Shown in pieces: positions 43,978 to 52,359 of a DNA stretch of 64,000 bases. Position 1 is the stretch's first letter, and the number at the start of each line of letters is the position of its first letter. This stretch comes from Pontibacter liquoris. GTDB lineage: Bacteria; Bacteroidota; Bacteroidia; Cytophagales; Hymenobacteraceae. The notes beneath the pieces are model-generated. The model saw only the letters and a program-made list of their open reading frames with translations. It searched no databases and was not told the origin of the DNA. A program made the position numbers and the translations under genes. The stretch covers positions 248,001-312,000 of the forward strand of contig NZ_JALEBG010000001.1 of the NCBI RefSeq assembly GCF_022758235.1, given 5' to 3'.

Positions 43978-44247
43978 GATCTTAGCCAAACGGGTAAGCC
44001 GTAATGCTGATTCTTCTTATTTTTTTCTCAACCAGGTAAAGCGAGCCTGTTTTTAATTGCTTCTTTTTCAGAAGGATAAGCAAAAACTGATTTCATACGG
44101 GAATTATTTATACTTGTTACGGAACTTTTTGTGGGGCAAATACGTTAAAAACAGTATATATAATTCTAATTGTACTGCACACAGACGACCTATCCGCCCG
44201 CTTTAAAATTCCGGATAGCTGTTTGCTGCAATAAAAATACTTGCTCT

Positions 44248-44616
44248 ATGAATGCACGCGTACGAAATAAACTCATTCAGGTAGCTCGAGGCAGAGCCCA
44301 CCTGATGACGTTTCAAAACCTCATTTATGAAGCCGAATTAGGACTTAACCTGGAGAATCCGTATGAAAAATCGCGATTGGCCGAGGTAGTGGACGAAATA
44401 TCGGAACAGGAACATGCTGCCGGCCGCCCTTTATTAAGCGCGCTTGTGCGGGTAAAAGGACAAAAGAACCAGGGCGATAGCTTTTTCAGGCTTTGCGAAC
44501 GGCTGGGCTACGGCCCCTGGAAAGATTTGAAACGCGATAACAAGTTTATCGAAGATCAACGGGAAGCTTGCCGCGAGTTTTGGCAAGATAGTACAAATTT
44601 TACCTCCTACCTATAA
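44248..44616 (+). CDS. Conserved-looking hypothetical protein (GRPLLSALV motif)
   Basis: 122 residues from ATG 44248; the 26-residue upstream extension is Cys-rich and unlike the rest. The body has LMTFQNLIYEAELGLNLENP, then EVVDEISEQEHAAGRPLLSA, LVRVKGQKNQGDSFFRLCER and LGYGP, ending in helical KDLKRDNKFIEDQREAC. The pattern helix, EIS..E...GRPLLSALV, then G.SFF.L...LG occurs in small uncharacterised proteins I have seen in this phylum and cyanobacteria. No function is assigned. Transcribed alone and followed by a terminator. Confidence 0.7.
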   Translation: MNARVRNKLIQVARGRAHLMTFQNLIYEAELGLNLENPYEKSRLAEVVDEISEQEHAAGRPLLSALVRVKGQKNQGDSFFRLCERLGYGPWKDLKRDNKFIEDQREACREFWQDSTNFTSYL

Positions 44617-44632
44617 CATTGGCTGAAGCGGC

Positions 44633-44669
44633 AGACCCCTGTCTCACCCTGGCTGTCGCTTCAGTTTTT
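44633..44669 (+). terminator. Terminator after the GRPLLSALV protein
   Basis: CTGAAGCG (44633-44640) pairs with CGCTTCAG (44657-44664), with further partial pairing (GCAGA/CTGT), followed by TTTTT. Confidence 0.8.
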
Positions 44670-45101
44670 CCTTTTCCTTCCTTTCAGACTGTTAATACCG
44701 TTGTTTTCCTGCCTCCCTATTTAGTTATATGGGGTGCTGCCTGCAGCCTATTCATATTTGTAACCACTGCCGGAGGGTAGCTTTAATATAGTACCTGCTT
44801 TTTCTTCAGCCCCTCTCTATTCTTTCTTTTCAAAATACTTTTATTTAGCTAAGCTGTTCATGGGCCACTACGGCGCTTCTGAATCTTTTCATTTATCCAT
44901 ACAGCTCAGAAACCAAGTTATTGGATGAATTGATGAACAAATTTTACAGAATTTAGTATGTGAGTTTGAATATATAATAAAAGTCCTTTTCTTTAATATA
45001 TCAAACAAACAGCCTGTAAAAGAGCATATTTGCGTCTCTTTATGCCTGCCTGGCAGGCGTTGGCTGCACGTGTGCGTGTACTAATCCTTTTATGTTCATC
45101 T
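44670..45101. other. A/T-rich intergenic region upstream of DUF3857 gene
   Basis: About 430 bases without a gene. ATATTTGC near 45026 may be part of a promoter; otherwise nothing distinctive is seen. Confidence 0.4.
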
Positions 45102-47144
45102 ATGAGAACTATAACTTCTACATTATCCGGAGTGCTTCTTTTTGCGTTGGTGCTGAGCGTGCATGTGGCACAGGGCCAGGCAGCTAAATTCGGCAAGGTC
45201 AGTGAGGAGGAGCTGAAAATGCGCGTGTATGAAAAAGATACCAGCGCTGCTGCCGTTATCCTGTCCGATTATGGCTACTCGCATTTTCAATATTCCAATA
45301 GCGGCTTTCAGCTGGTCTTTGAACGGCAGATGCGCATCAAGATCCTCAAAAAATCCGGTTACGATTGGGCGGATGTGGTGGTGCCCTTCTACAAACGCGG
45401 AAGCGACAAGGAAGCCGTATCCAGCATCAAAGGCTTTACTTACAACCTGGTAAACGGAAAAGAAGAAAAGACCAAGTTGGAGTCTAAAGCTGCTTTTGAA
45501 GAGCAGATGAGCGAAAACTGGTTTGCCAAAAAGTTTACAATGCCCAACGTGAGGGAGGGCTCGGTAATCGATGTGAGCTATGTCATCTACTCCGACTTTT
45601 TCCAGAACATGCGCGAGTGGGAGTTCCAGCACACCATTCCCGTGGTGTGGAGCGAGTACAAGGCCCGCATCCCCGAATATTTCGATTACAAGCTACTGCA
45701 ACAGGGCTACCTGCCTTTTTATAATTCCGGGAAAGAAAAGACTACCGAAAACTTTACTGTAAAGTCTGCAGCGGAAATAGAGCCGGGGCTAAATGGCGGC
45801 AGAACGCCCTCTGCCACATCAACAGTAAAAGCAGATGGCGATGCCTATGTATGGGTGATGAAAGACGTGCCCGCGCTGCAACCCGAAAAGTATATTACCA
45901 CCCTAAGTGATTACCAGGCCAAGATTGAGTTTGAGCTGCAGCAGGTAAAATTCCCGGGGCAAATTGCGAAGGTGGTGGTAGGTACCTGGGAACAGGTAAC
46001 CGATGAACTGCTCAGATCCGATCGGTTTGGCACCCAGCTAAACCGCAGCAGCTTTTTCAAAAATGAGCTGGCTGCGCTGATGATCAAACATACTACCCCA
46101 GAAAGCCGGATGGTGGCCATCCACAACCTGGTGAAAAGCAAGATGCAATGGGACGGCAAGAATAGCATCTATGCCCATACGCCGATTCGCAAAGTATATG
46201 AAAATAAAAAGGGCAGCGTGGGCGAGATAAACCTGCTGATGACTTCCATGTTGCTGGAAGCCGGCCTTGATGCCGCCCCGGTGCTGGTAAGTACCCGTAC
46301 CAATGGCCGCGTGTACAAAGGCTCGCCTATGCTGAGCAAATTTAATTACCTGATCACACATGTGCGCATCGGCGACAAGGAATACCTGCTGGATGCCACC
46401 GAGCCTTTGCTGGCTGCAGGAGAGTTGCCGGTGCGTAGTCTTAACGGCGAAGGGCGCCTGATAAAAAAGGATGACCAGCGCTGGGTGGAGCTCAAGCCCG
46501 GGACGGTTTATTCCAAATTGTTTAACGGTACCATTACCATCAGCAGCAACGGCGAGATGAAAGGCACAGGCATGGAATCAATGGGTGGTTATAACGCCTT
46601 TTATACCCGCAAGTCGATCCTGGAAGAGGGCGAAGCGAAATTTGTGGAAGGTTTTGCAAAGGAAACAGGCGATATGAAGGTGCTCAAACCGAAGATTGAG
46701 AACCTCAGCGACGAGAAAAAGCCCATCAGTATTTCCTTCGAGATCGCAACTGCCGGAAACGGACAGGAGAACAGCGTGATCTACCTGAACCCGATGCTGG
46801 GCCACAACGAAAAGGAAAACCCTTTTAAGCTGGAAGAACGGGCTTACCCGGTGGATTTTGCCACGCTGCAGGACGAGACCTATATGTGCAAGTTTATTCT
46901 GCCGCCGGGCTACGAGATCGAAGAAATGCCACAGAACAAGATGGTGTCGTTGCCCGAAAACGGTGGCCGTTTTATGTATGTGGTGCAGCAGGAAGGCAAT
47001 ACGGTGCAGGTCATGAGCAAGGTTAATATCAACAAAACGGTGTTCTATGCACCCGAATACGGCCACCTGAAGGAGTTCTACAATCAGATCGTGACCAAAC
47101 AGGCCGAACAGATCGTGCTGAAAAAAGCTACTGCCCGCAACTAA
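45102..47144 (+). CDS. DUF3857/transglutaminase-fold protein lacking catalytic residues
   Basis: 680 residues from ATG 45102 (signal peptide MRTITSTLSGVLLFALVLSV ending AQGQ). DUF3857 domain at about 40-270 (GYDWADVVVPFYKRGSDKEA), transglutaminase-like core about 330-440, C-terminal beta domain. Aligned with the next gene, the catalytic triad is lost: Val373 at the Cys position (GSVGEINLLMTSML) and Tyr416 at the His position (KFNYLITHV); only Asp431 remains (LLDATEP). This points to a pseudoenzyme with a binding or scaffold role in the periplasm or at the surface. Confidence 0.85.
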   Translation: MRTITSTLSGVLLFALVLSVHVAQGQAAKFGKVSEEELKMRVYEKDTSAAAVILSDYGYSHFQYSNSGFQLVFERQMRIKILKKSGYDWADVVVPFYKRGSDKEAVSSIKGFTYNLVNGKEEKTKLESKAAFEEQMSENWFAKKFTMPNVREGSVIDVSYVIYSDFFQNMREWEFQHTIPVVWSEYKARIPEYFDYKLLQQGYLPFYNSGKEKTTENFTVKSAAEIEPGLNGGRTPSATSTVKADGDAYVWVMKDVPALQPEKYITTLSDYQAKIEFELQQVKFPGQIAKVVVGTWEQVTDELLRSDRFGTQLNRSSFFKNELAALMIKHTTPESRMVAIHNLVKSKMQWDGKNSIYAHTPIRKVYENKKGSVGEINLLMTSMLLEAGLDAAPVLVSTRTNGRVYKGSPMLSKFNYLITHVRIGDKEYLLDATEPLLAAGELPVRSLNGEGRLIKKDDQRWVELKPGTVYSKLFNGTITISSNGEMKGTGMESMGGYNAFYTRKSILEEGEAKFVEGFAKETGDMKVLKPKIENLSDEKKPISISFEIATAGNGQENSVIYLNPMLGHNEKENPFKLEERAYPVDFATLQDETYMCKFILPPGYEIEEMPQNKMVSLPENGGRFMYVVQQEGNTVQVMSKVNINKTVFYAPEYGHLKEFYNQIVTKQAEQIVLKKATARN

Positions 47145-47156
47145 TCGGACTACAAA

Positions 47157-47215
47157 ACGGCAGCCTTACCAGCCATACTTATACCTTGCAAGTATGGCGA
47201 TGATACGGCTGCCGT
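47157..47215 (+). terminator. Two-level hairpin between the DUF3857 genes
   Basis: ACGGCAGCC (47157-47165) pairs with GGCTGCCGT (47207-47215), and inside it CCATACTT (47173-47180) pairs with AAGTATGG (47190-47197). A moderately T-rich tail follows. Confidence 0.75.
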
Positions 47216-47258
47216 CTTCTCTTCTAAAAAATCAACTTACGTTGTTACCCGTCTTTTT

Positions 47259-49148
47259 ATGCGTTATTTATACTTTTTACTTGCCTTTTGCTTCTGGGTG
47301 CCGCCAGCGCACGCCCTGCCCGCCGAGGATATTACCAAAGATGCCAACGCAGTGATCCGCTCCGAGGAAACGGTCTTTACTGTTCAGTCCGTGAGCAGCG
47401 GCACCACCTATTTCAAAACCACCATCACTATTCTGAACGAGAACGGGAACGACCGGGCCAAACTATACGTGCCCTACGATAAGCTGAAAAAGGTCGATTA
47501 CCTGAACGCCACTTCCTTCGACCGTGCCGGCAAGAAGATCAAATCGCTGCGCAAAGGCGATATCGGCGATGTGAGTGCTATTTCGGGTATTAGCTTGTTT
47601 GAGGACAATCGGGTAAAAATTGCCGACCTGCGGCATACCGTTTTCCCGTATACCGTGGAGTTCGAGTACCAAACCACGACCACCAACATGCTGCTTTACC
47701 CGGTATGGACGCCGCTGGATGAAGAAAAGCTGGCGGTAGAAAAATCACGTTTTCGGGTGGTAATGCCGCAGGGCATGGAGCTGCGTTATCTGGAAAAGAA
47801 CCTGCCTGTCCCGGTAAAGAAAGAGCAGACCGCTACCCAGCAATTTTATACCTGGCAGGTAGAGAACCTGGCGCCGGTAGAGATGGAGGCTTTCGGGCCC
47901 GCTCTTTCGGAGCTGGTGCCGCTGGTGCGCACAGCCCCCGTTACCTTCGAAGTGGAAGGCTACCAGGGCAACATGCAGACCTGGAAAGACTACGGCCAGT
48001 GGATAAATAAGCTCAACAGCGGCCGCGATATGCTGCCCGAAGCCACCAATCAGAAGCTGCAAACCCTGGTGGCAAATAGCAAAACGCCCGAAGAAAAGAT
48101 CCACAAAGTATACGATTACCTGCAAGCCAACACCCGCTATGTGTCCATTCAGCTGGGTATAGGAGGGTGGCAGCCCTTCGAAGCTTCTTTTGTAGATAGC
48201 AAAGGCTATGGCGACTGCAAAGCCCTGACCAACTACACGCAGGCCATGCTGCAGGCGGTGGGCATTACCTCGTACCAGGCGCTGATTCGCGCCGGGGATG
48301 AGATGCCCGATATTTTAACCGAGTTCCCGAGCCAGCAGTTTAACCATGTGGTACTATGCGTGCCGCAGGAGCGCGACAGCCTGTGGCTGGAGTGCACCAG
48401 CCAGAACAAGGCCGCCGGGTATGCCGGTAGCTTTACCGGAAACCGCCATGCTTTACTTATCACGCCCGAAGGTGGCAAACTGGTTAAAACGCCGGCTTAC
48501 GGCACCTCCGAAAACAAACAGATACGGAGCATCCGGGTAACGCTGGATGAAAAAGGAAATGGCACGGCGCAGGTGAAAACCCTGTTCAGCGGAGAGCAGT
48601 CGGAAGAGCGGAGCGAGGCCGTGCATAACGCCAAGCCCGACGAGCAGAAAAAGTGGCTGTATAGCCAGGTAAAAGTACCCGCATTCGATATTACCAGCTA
48701 TAAGTGGGAGGAGAAGAAGGCCGCAGTGCCTTCTGTTACTGAAAACCTGGAACTGGCTTTGCGCCAGTATGCCATCGTCAGCGGCAAGCGCCTTTTCCTG
48801 AAGCCAAATTTGATGAACAAATGGACGTACACGCCTGCTTCAAAAGAAAAACGACTGACTGAGGTGGTGATGCGCGGCATAGCTTTTCAGGATGTGGATA
48901 CCGTTGCGTTTGCCTTGCCGCCTGGCTTTACACTGGAGTATCAGCCGCAGGACGTTCATCTGAACACCGCCTTTGGCGAGTATCATGCAACGACCAAAGT
49001 CAGCGGCCAGCAGGTGCTTTATATCCGCAGGCTGCAGATGCCCAAAGGCCGTTTCAAACCCGAAACCTATCCGCAACTGACCGAATTTCTAAACAAGCTA
49101 GTGTCTTCTGATAACCAACAGATCGTGTTTGTAAAGAACGTGCCTTAA
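47259..49148 (+). CDS. DUF3857 transglutaminase-like protein with intact triad
   Basis: 629 residues. Signal peptide MRYLYFLLAFCFWVPPAHA. DUF3857 domain at about 30-215, transglutaminase-like domain with Cys320 (GYGDCKALTNY), His363 (QQFNHVVLCV) and Glu378 (LWLECTSQN), positions computed from the codons; a C-terminal beta domain follows. Members act in the envelope as peptidases or transamidases, but substrates are unknown. Paired with the triad-less paralogue upstream, separated by a terminator, so the two may be expressed independently. Confidence 0.88.
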   Translation: MRYLYFLLAFCFWVPPAHALPAEDITKDANAVIRSEETVFTVQSVSSGTTYFKTTITILNENGNDRAKLYVPYDKLKKVDYLNATSFDRAGKKIKSLRKGDIGDVSAISGISLFEDNRVKIADLRHTVFPYTVEFEYQTTTTNMLLYPVWTPLDEEKLAVEKSRFRVVMPQGMELRYLEKNLPVPVKKEQTATQQFYTWQVENLAPVEMEAFGPALSELVPLVRTAPVTFEVEGYQGNMQTWKDYGQWINKLNSGRDMLPEATNQKLQTLVANSKTPEEKIHKVYDYLQANTRYVSIQLGIGGWQPFEASFVDSKGYGDCKALTNYTQAMLQAVGITSYQALIRAGDEMPDILTEFPSQQFNHVVLCVPQERDSLWLECTSQNKAAGYAGSFTGNRHALLITPEGGKLVKTPAYGTSENKQIRSIRVTLDEKGNGTAQVKTLFSGEQSEERSEAVHNAKPDEQKKWLYSQVKVPAFDITSYKWEEKKAAVPSVTENLELALRQYAIVSGKRLFLKPNLMNKWTYTPASKEKRLTEVVMRGIAFQDVDTVAFALPPGFTLEYQPQDVHLNTAFGEYHATTKVSGQQVLYIRRLQMPKGRFKPETYPQLTEFLNKLVSSDNQQIVFVKNVP

Positions 49149-49157
49149 CATACAAGG

Positions 49158-49946
49158 ATGCAGGAGGAGCTTACAGAACAATTGCCGGTAATGGAAGAGG
49201 CGCTGCCCCCGGCCGGCAAATTATACAATGCCCGGGCCATTGCCGTCTGCGCTTTAGTGGGCGGCCCGCTGGGCGGCGCTTACCTGCTGGCAAAGAACTA
49301 TATCAGCATCGGCGAAGAGGAAGCCGGCCGTAAGGCGCTTTGGTGGGGTATAGCAGCAACCGTTAGCTTTATGCTGATAATGTTTTTGCTGCCGCAGTAT
49401 ACCAACGTATTACCCAAATACCTGATCCCCGTGCTGGAAGCAGGCCTGTTTTACGGGCTCACGCAGCGGCTGCAGGGAGCGTTTCTGCAGGAGCACAGCC
49501 GCTTGCAGGGGGCCTTCCGGTCCAGGTGGCGTGCGGCGGGCGTGGGGCTCATCAGCGCGGTGAGCACCATTGTGCTGGCCGTGGCGCTGTGGCCCTTTTT
49601 GCCCGAGGAGCAGCCGGCGATGGTAAAGTTTGGGCAGGCAGGCCACGAGATATACTATGATGAGGCGACCGTAACAGCAGAACAGGCTAAAAAAGTAGCT
49701 TACTTTCTGGCAGATCACGATTTCTTCGGGCAGTATGTCCGCAAACAGGTGCGCGTAGAGCAAAGTAAGTGGGCATATAAAGTGCTGATTCCGGCCACCC
49801 CGGACGATTTTAACAGCAGCTCCATTATCGGGTATTACCGGCTGGTGCAGCAGGACCTCGATGCCGGGCATTTTGAGAAACCCGTTAAGCTGGTTCTGTT
49901 CTACCAACCGGAAGGCCAGGAGCGGCAAATCAAAAATATCGAGTAA
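49158..49946 (+). CDS. Membrane protein with three helices and soluble C-terminus
   Basis: 262 residues, 9 bases after the DUF3857 gene. Helices at about 27-46, 62-80 and 132-152 separated by charged loops; a soluble part of about 110 residues (KFGQAGHEIYYDEATVTAEQ, AKKVAYFLADHDFF, IGYYRLVQQDLD). No family recognised. The tight spacing suggests the same transcript as the active DUF3857 protein and perhaps related function in the membrane. Confidence 0.7.
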   Translation: MQEELTEQLPVMEEALPPAGKLYNARAIAVCALVGGPLGGAYLLAKNYISIGEEEAGRKALWWGIAATVSFMLIMFLLPQYTNVLPKYLIPVLEAGLFYGLTQRLQGAFLQEHSRLQGAFRSRWRAAGVGLISAVSTIVLAVALWPFLPEEQPAMVKFGQAGHEIYYDEATVTAEQAKKVAYFLADHDFFGQYVRKQVRVEQSKWAYKVLIPATPDDFNSSSIIGYYRLVQQDLDAGHFEKPVKLVLFYQPEGQERQIKNIE

Positions 49947-50028
49947 AATTTTTCGGCAAACCTGCGTCTTTTCAGTTGCGGCGCCGTCATCAGGGTGAAC
50001 ATTAAAAAAACACTCAGACAGCAAAGCC

Positions 50029-50445
50029 ATGAAACGATTTCACGTAAACGTAAGAGTAAAGAACCTCGAAGAATCCATCGCCTTTTACAATGCCCTTTTT
50101 GCAACAACGCCCACTGTGTGCAAAGCAGATTATGCCAAGTGGATGCTCGAGGATCCGCGTATTAATTTTGCCATCTCGCTGCACCCCGAAAATGCCGGCA
50201 TCGAGCACCTGGGCATTCAGGCCGAGAGCCTCGAAGAACTGGTTCAGGTATACGGCAACCTGAAAAAAGCCAAAGGCGCCATCCGCGAAGAGGGCAAGTG
50301 CACCTGCTGCTACGCCAAATCCGAAAAATCCTGGATCACAGACCCGCAGGGGGTGGATTGGGAAGCCTTTTATACCTACGGCGAAGCCACTATCTACGGA
50401 GAAGGCCCTAATGCGCGACCAGCCAAAGAAGCCACGGTCCTTTAG
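50029..50445 (+). CDS. arsI: ArsI/CadI family dioxygenase (glyoxalase fold)
   Basis: 138 residues. The vicinal-oxygen-chelate fold has metal ligands H5, H60 and E112. The cysteines C91, C93 and C94 in CTCCYAKSEKSW match the ArsI arsenic-binding pair (family CC next to YAKS). ArsI is an Fe(II) dioxygenase cleaving the C-As bond of methylarsenite and roxarsone-type compounds; CadI is the close cadmium-inducible relative. The gene stands upstream of an ArsN-like acetyltransferase and sigZ, supporting an arsenic role. Confidence 0.88.
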   Translation: MKRFHVNVRVKNLEESIAFYNALFATTPTVCKADYAKWMLEDPRINFAISLHPENAGIEHLGIQAESLEELVQVYGNLKKAKGAIREEGKCTCCYAKSEKSWITDPQGVDWEAFYTYGEATIYGEGPNARPAKEATVL

Positions 50446-50463
50446 TATAAAATAAAACCCCTC

Positions 50464-50504
50464 CGCAGCAGGAACAGGTAGCAAGTATACCTGTTCCTGC
50501 TGCG
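50464..50504 (+). terminator. Hairpin after arsI with AAGTATA at loop
   Basis: A 17-bp perfect stem (50464-50480 with 50488-50504) and loop GCAAGTA, so that AAGTATA spans the loop and the top of the stem, as at 33462-33506. No long T run; an attenuator between arsI and the acetyltransferase is possible. Confidence 0.7.
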
Positions 50505-50534
50505 TTGTTTCTAAATTTTTAGTTTCTTAGCGCC

Positions 50535-51044
50535 ATGCAAGCAATCACGCCAACGCTTACAATAACGGCTATGCTGCCGGAACATTACGAGCAGGTAAAA
50601 GCGATCTACGAAGCAGGCATCGCCACTAACAATGCGACCCTGGAAACCAGCGCACCCAATTGGTACGAATGGGACGAAAAGCACATGCTCTCTTGCCGGC
50701 TGGTAGCGTTGCAGGATGGACATATCGTAGGCTGGGCAGCGCTGACGTCAGTGTCGGGCCGCTGCGTGTACCGGGGCGTAGCCGAAGACAGCGTGTATGT
50801 GCACCCGGCACATGCTGGCAAGGGAATAGGGCGCTTATTGTTGCAGCAACTGGTGGCGGCCTCAGAGCAGGAAGGCATCTGGACCTTGCAGGCGCATATT
50901 TTAAAAGAGAATCATGCCAGTATACAACTGCACGAGCAGTGCGGTTTCCGGGTGGTGGGGCTGCGCGAGCGGCTGGGCCAGCTGCATGGCCAGTGGCGCG
51001 ACACTTATTTGCTGGAAAGAAGAAGTAATACTATAGGCGTATGA
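50535..51044 (+). CDS. GNAT acetyltransferase, ArsN/Pat-like
   Basis: 169 residues. GNAT fold with acetyl-CoA motif A VYVHPAHAGKGIGRLLLQQL, VGWAALTSVSGR and ENHASIQLHEQCGFRVVG, all typical of phosphinothricin acetyltransferase-like enzymes. ArsN1 of this group detoxifies arsinothricin. Its ATG-to-stop overlap (51041-51044) with sigZ and its place after arsI make ArsN-like function plausible but unproven. Confidence 0.8.
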   Translation: MQAITPTLTITAMLPEHYEQVKAIYEAGIATNNATLETSAPNWYEWDEKHMLSCRLVALQDGHIVGWAALTSVSGRCVYRGVAEDSVYVHPAHAGKGIGRLLLQQLVAASEQEGIWTLQAHILKENHASIQLHEQCGFRVVGLRERLGQLHGQWRDTYLLERRSNTIGV

Positions 51045-51658
51045 CCGAAAATTGCTGTAACTCGTCTGAAACATTTCCGGCCGCGGATGCCTGCGCGGCC
51101 GTTGCCCCTGTTTTCCTGGCTTACGAGGCCCGGTTAAAAGGCTTTGTGCTGAAGCGCATTGCCGATAAAGCCGACGCCGACGATATGCTGCAGCAGCTTT
51201 ACCTGAAGCTATATAAAAACTGCGAGCAGTTGCAGGACGTGCGCGATATCAAAGCCTGGCTTTACCAGATCACGCGCAACGCCCTCGTCGATTTTTACCG
51301 CGAGCACAGCCGCCATACTAGTATAGCCGATGCCGGGGAGCTGCCGGAGGAAGACTTTTCCGAACACGCCCAGCCGGAAATAGAAGCCCTGGTGCTGCCG
51401 CTCCTTACCTTGCTGCCGCCCGAATATGCCGAAGCATTGCGCCTGAGTGAGCTGGAAGGCATCAGCCAAAAGGAAATTGCAGCACGCCTCGGCATCTCTT
51501 ACTCAGGCGCAAAATCGCGGGTGCAGCGCGGCCGCGAAAAGCTGAAAGCCCTCTTTCTGGAATGCTGCCACATGGAGTTTAGCCCCGACGGAAGCATTGT
51601 TTCCGCAAGTATAAAGAGCGCTTGCAAGCCGCTGGAGCACTTAGCTGAAGGAAGGTAG
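51041..51658 (+). CDS. sigZ: RNA polymerase sigma factor SigZ
   Basis: 205 residues, overlapping the acetyltransferase by 4 bases (ATGA). Region 2 is in VLKRIADKADADDMLQQLYL; region 4 is in LSELEGISQKEIAARLGISY. The C-terminal extension ECCHMEFSPDGS...SACKPL is the SigZ hallmark, with three cysteines. An extra Cys-rich N-terminus (TENCCNSSET..DACAA) precedes region 2 and is unusual. The cysteines plus arsenic neighbours suggest thiol-based metalloid sensing, an inference. No anti-sigma gene is adjacent. Confidence 0.88.
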   Translation: MTENCCNSSETFPAADACAAVAPVFLAYEARLKGFVLKRIADKADADDMLQQLYLKLYKNCEQLQDVRDIKAWLYQITRNALVDFYREHSRHTSIADAGELPEEDFSEHAQPEIEALVLPLLTLLPPEYAEALRLSELEGISQKEIAARLGISYSGAKSRVQRGREKLKALFLECCHMEFSPDGSIVSASIKSACKPLEHLAEGR

Positions 51659-51773
51659 GAGAGGAGTTACCGGGTCCAACCACCCCTGCCCCTCCTTATT
51701 TAAGACGGGGAGCCTGTTGTTGCTACTTTCAAAGTATAAGCATTGTTGTTTTAGCTTCGTCTCCCTTCCAATA

Positions 51774-51794
51774 GGATCCTTTCAGGATGACAAA
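51774..51794 (+). repeat. AGATCCTTTCAGGATGAC repeat in island C
   Basis: GGATCCTTTCAGGATGACAA, one base different from the island A units, preceded by CTCCCTTCCA. Confidence 0.75.
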
Positions 51795-51872
51795 GAAGAA
51801 AGAGGCGAAGAGAGAAGGTTCATACTTATACTTAGTTTAATGTTTCATAGCTAATGTTTCATGGCGAGCGTC

Positions 51873-51903
51873 ATCGCGCGGACAGGTCGCGACCTGTCCC
51901 TAC
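51873..51903. repeat. CAGGTCGCGACCTG palindrome in island C
   Basis: A perfect 14-bp palindrome in the same GCGGACAGG context as 13148-13177. Confidence 0.8.
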
Positions 51904-51974
51904 GTAAATGCAATGCTAATAAAGTTAAAGCTTATATTTATGCTCAAGTATAAACAGCAGCTATTGGAACAGAT

Positions 51975-52151
51975 CCCAGTCCTTGGGATGAGCGCCTTGG
52001 TGTATTGCGGTGCCTGCAAGGCAGCCCGCTAGGGCAGCTTCACACCACAGCGCGATGCCCGAGAGAGTTTACCCCGAAGCATTTCGGGGAGCCCCCGCGG
52101 GCTTGGAGCGCTCCAAAGTATAAGATGAAACAAGGCAAGTATAAAACTGAG
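51975..52151 (+). repeat. Dispersed element of about 170 bp, copy C
   Basis: Begins CCCAGTCCTTGGGATGAGCG and ends GGCAAGTATAAAACTGAG like copy A. Contains a small extra insert around CCCCGAAGCATTTCGGGG (a hairpin) missing from copy A. Confidence 0.8.
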
Positions 52152-52359
52152 GAAGACAGCTAGCTAGCAAGTATAGCAGGAAGTATAAATCATCACATCA
52201 AACTCAAGCTGCCAAATATAGCCAAAGGATAAAACTGTCATTAAACGGCTCCTGGCAAGTATAGCGTCATAGGCTAGATCCGCATCAGAACAGTATCAAT
52301 AAGTGCCACAACAGTTCCACCTTACCACTCTACCTACTTACTCTCACCACCACCATTCC

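Larger units (their letters stand above)
51659..52359. repeat. Composite repeat island C (no genes)
   Basis: In order: C-rich block CCGGGTCCAACCACCCCTGC (51670-51714), AGATCC-type repeat (51774-51794), GTCGCGAC palindrome (51873-51903), dispersed element (51975-52151), then a tail with clustered AAGTATA (52137-52263). Same orientation and order as island A. Confidence 0.8.
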
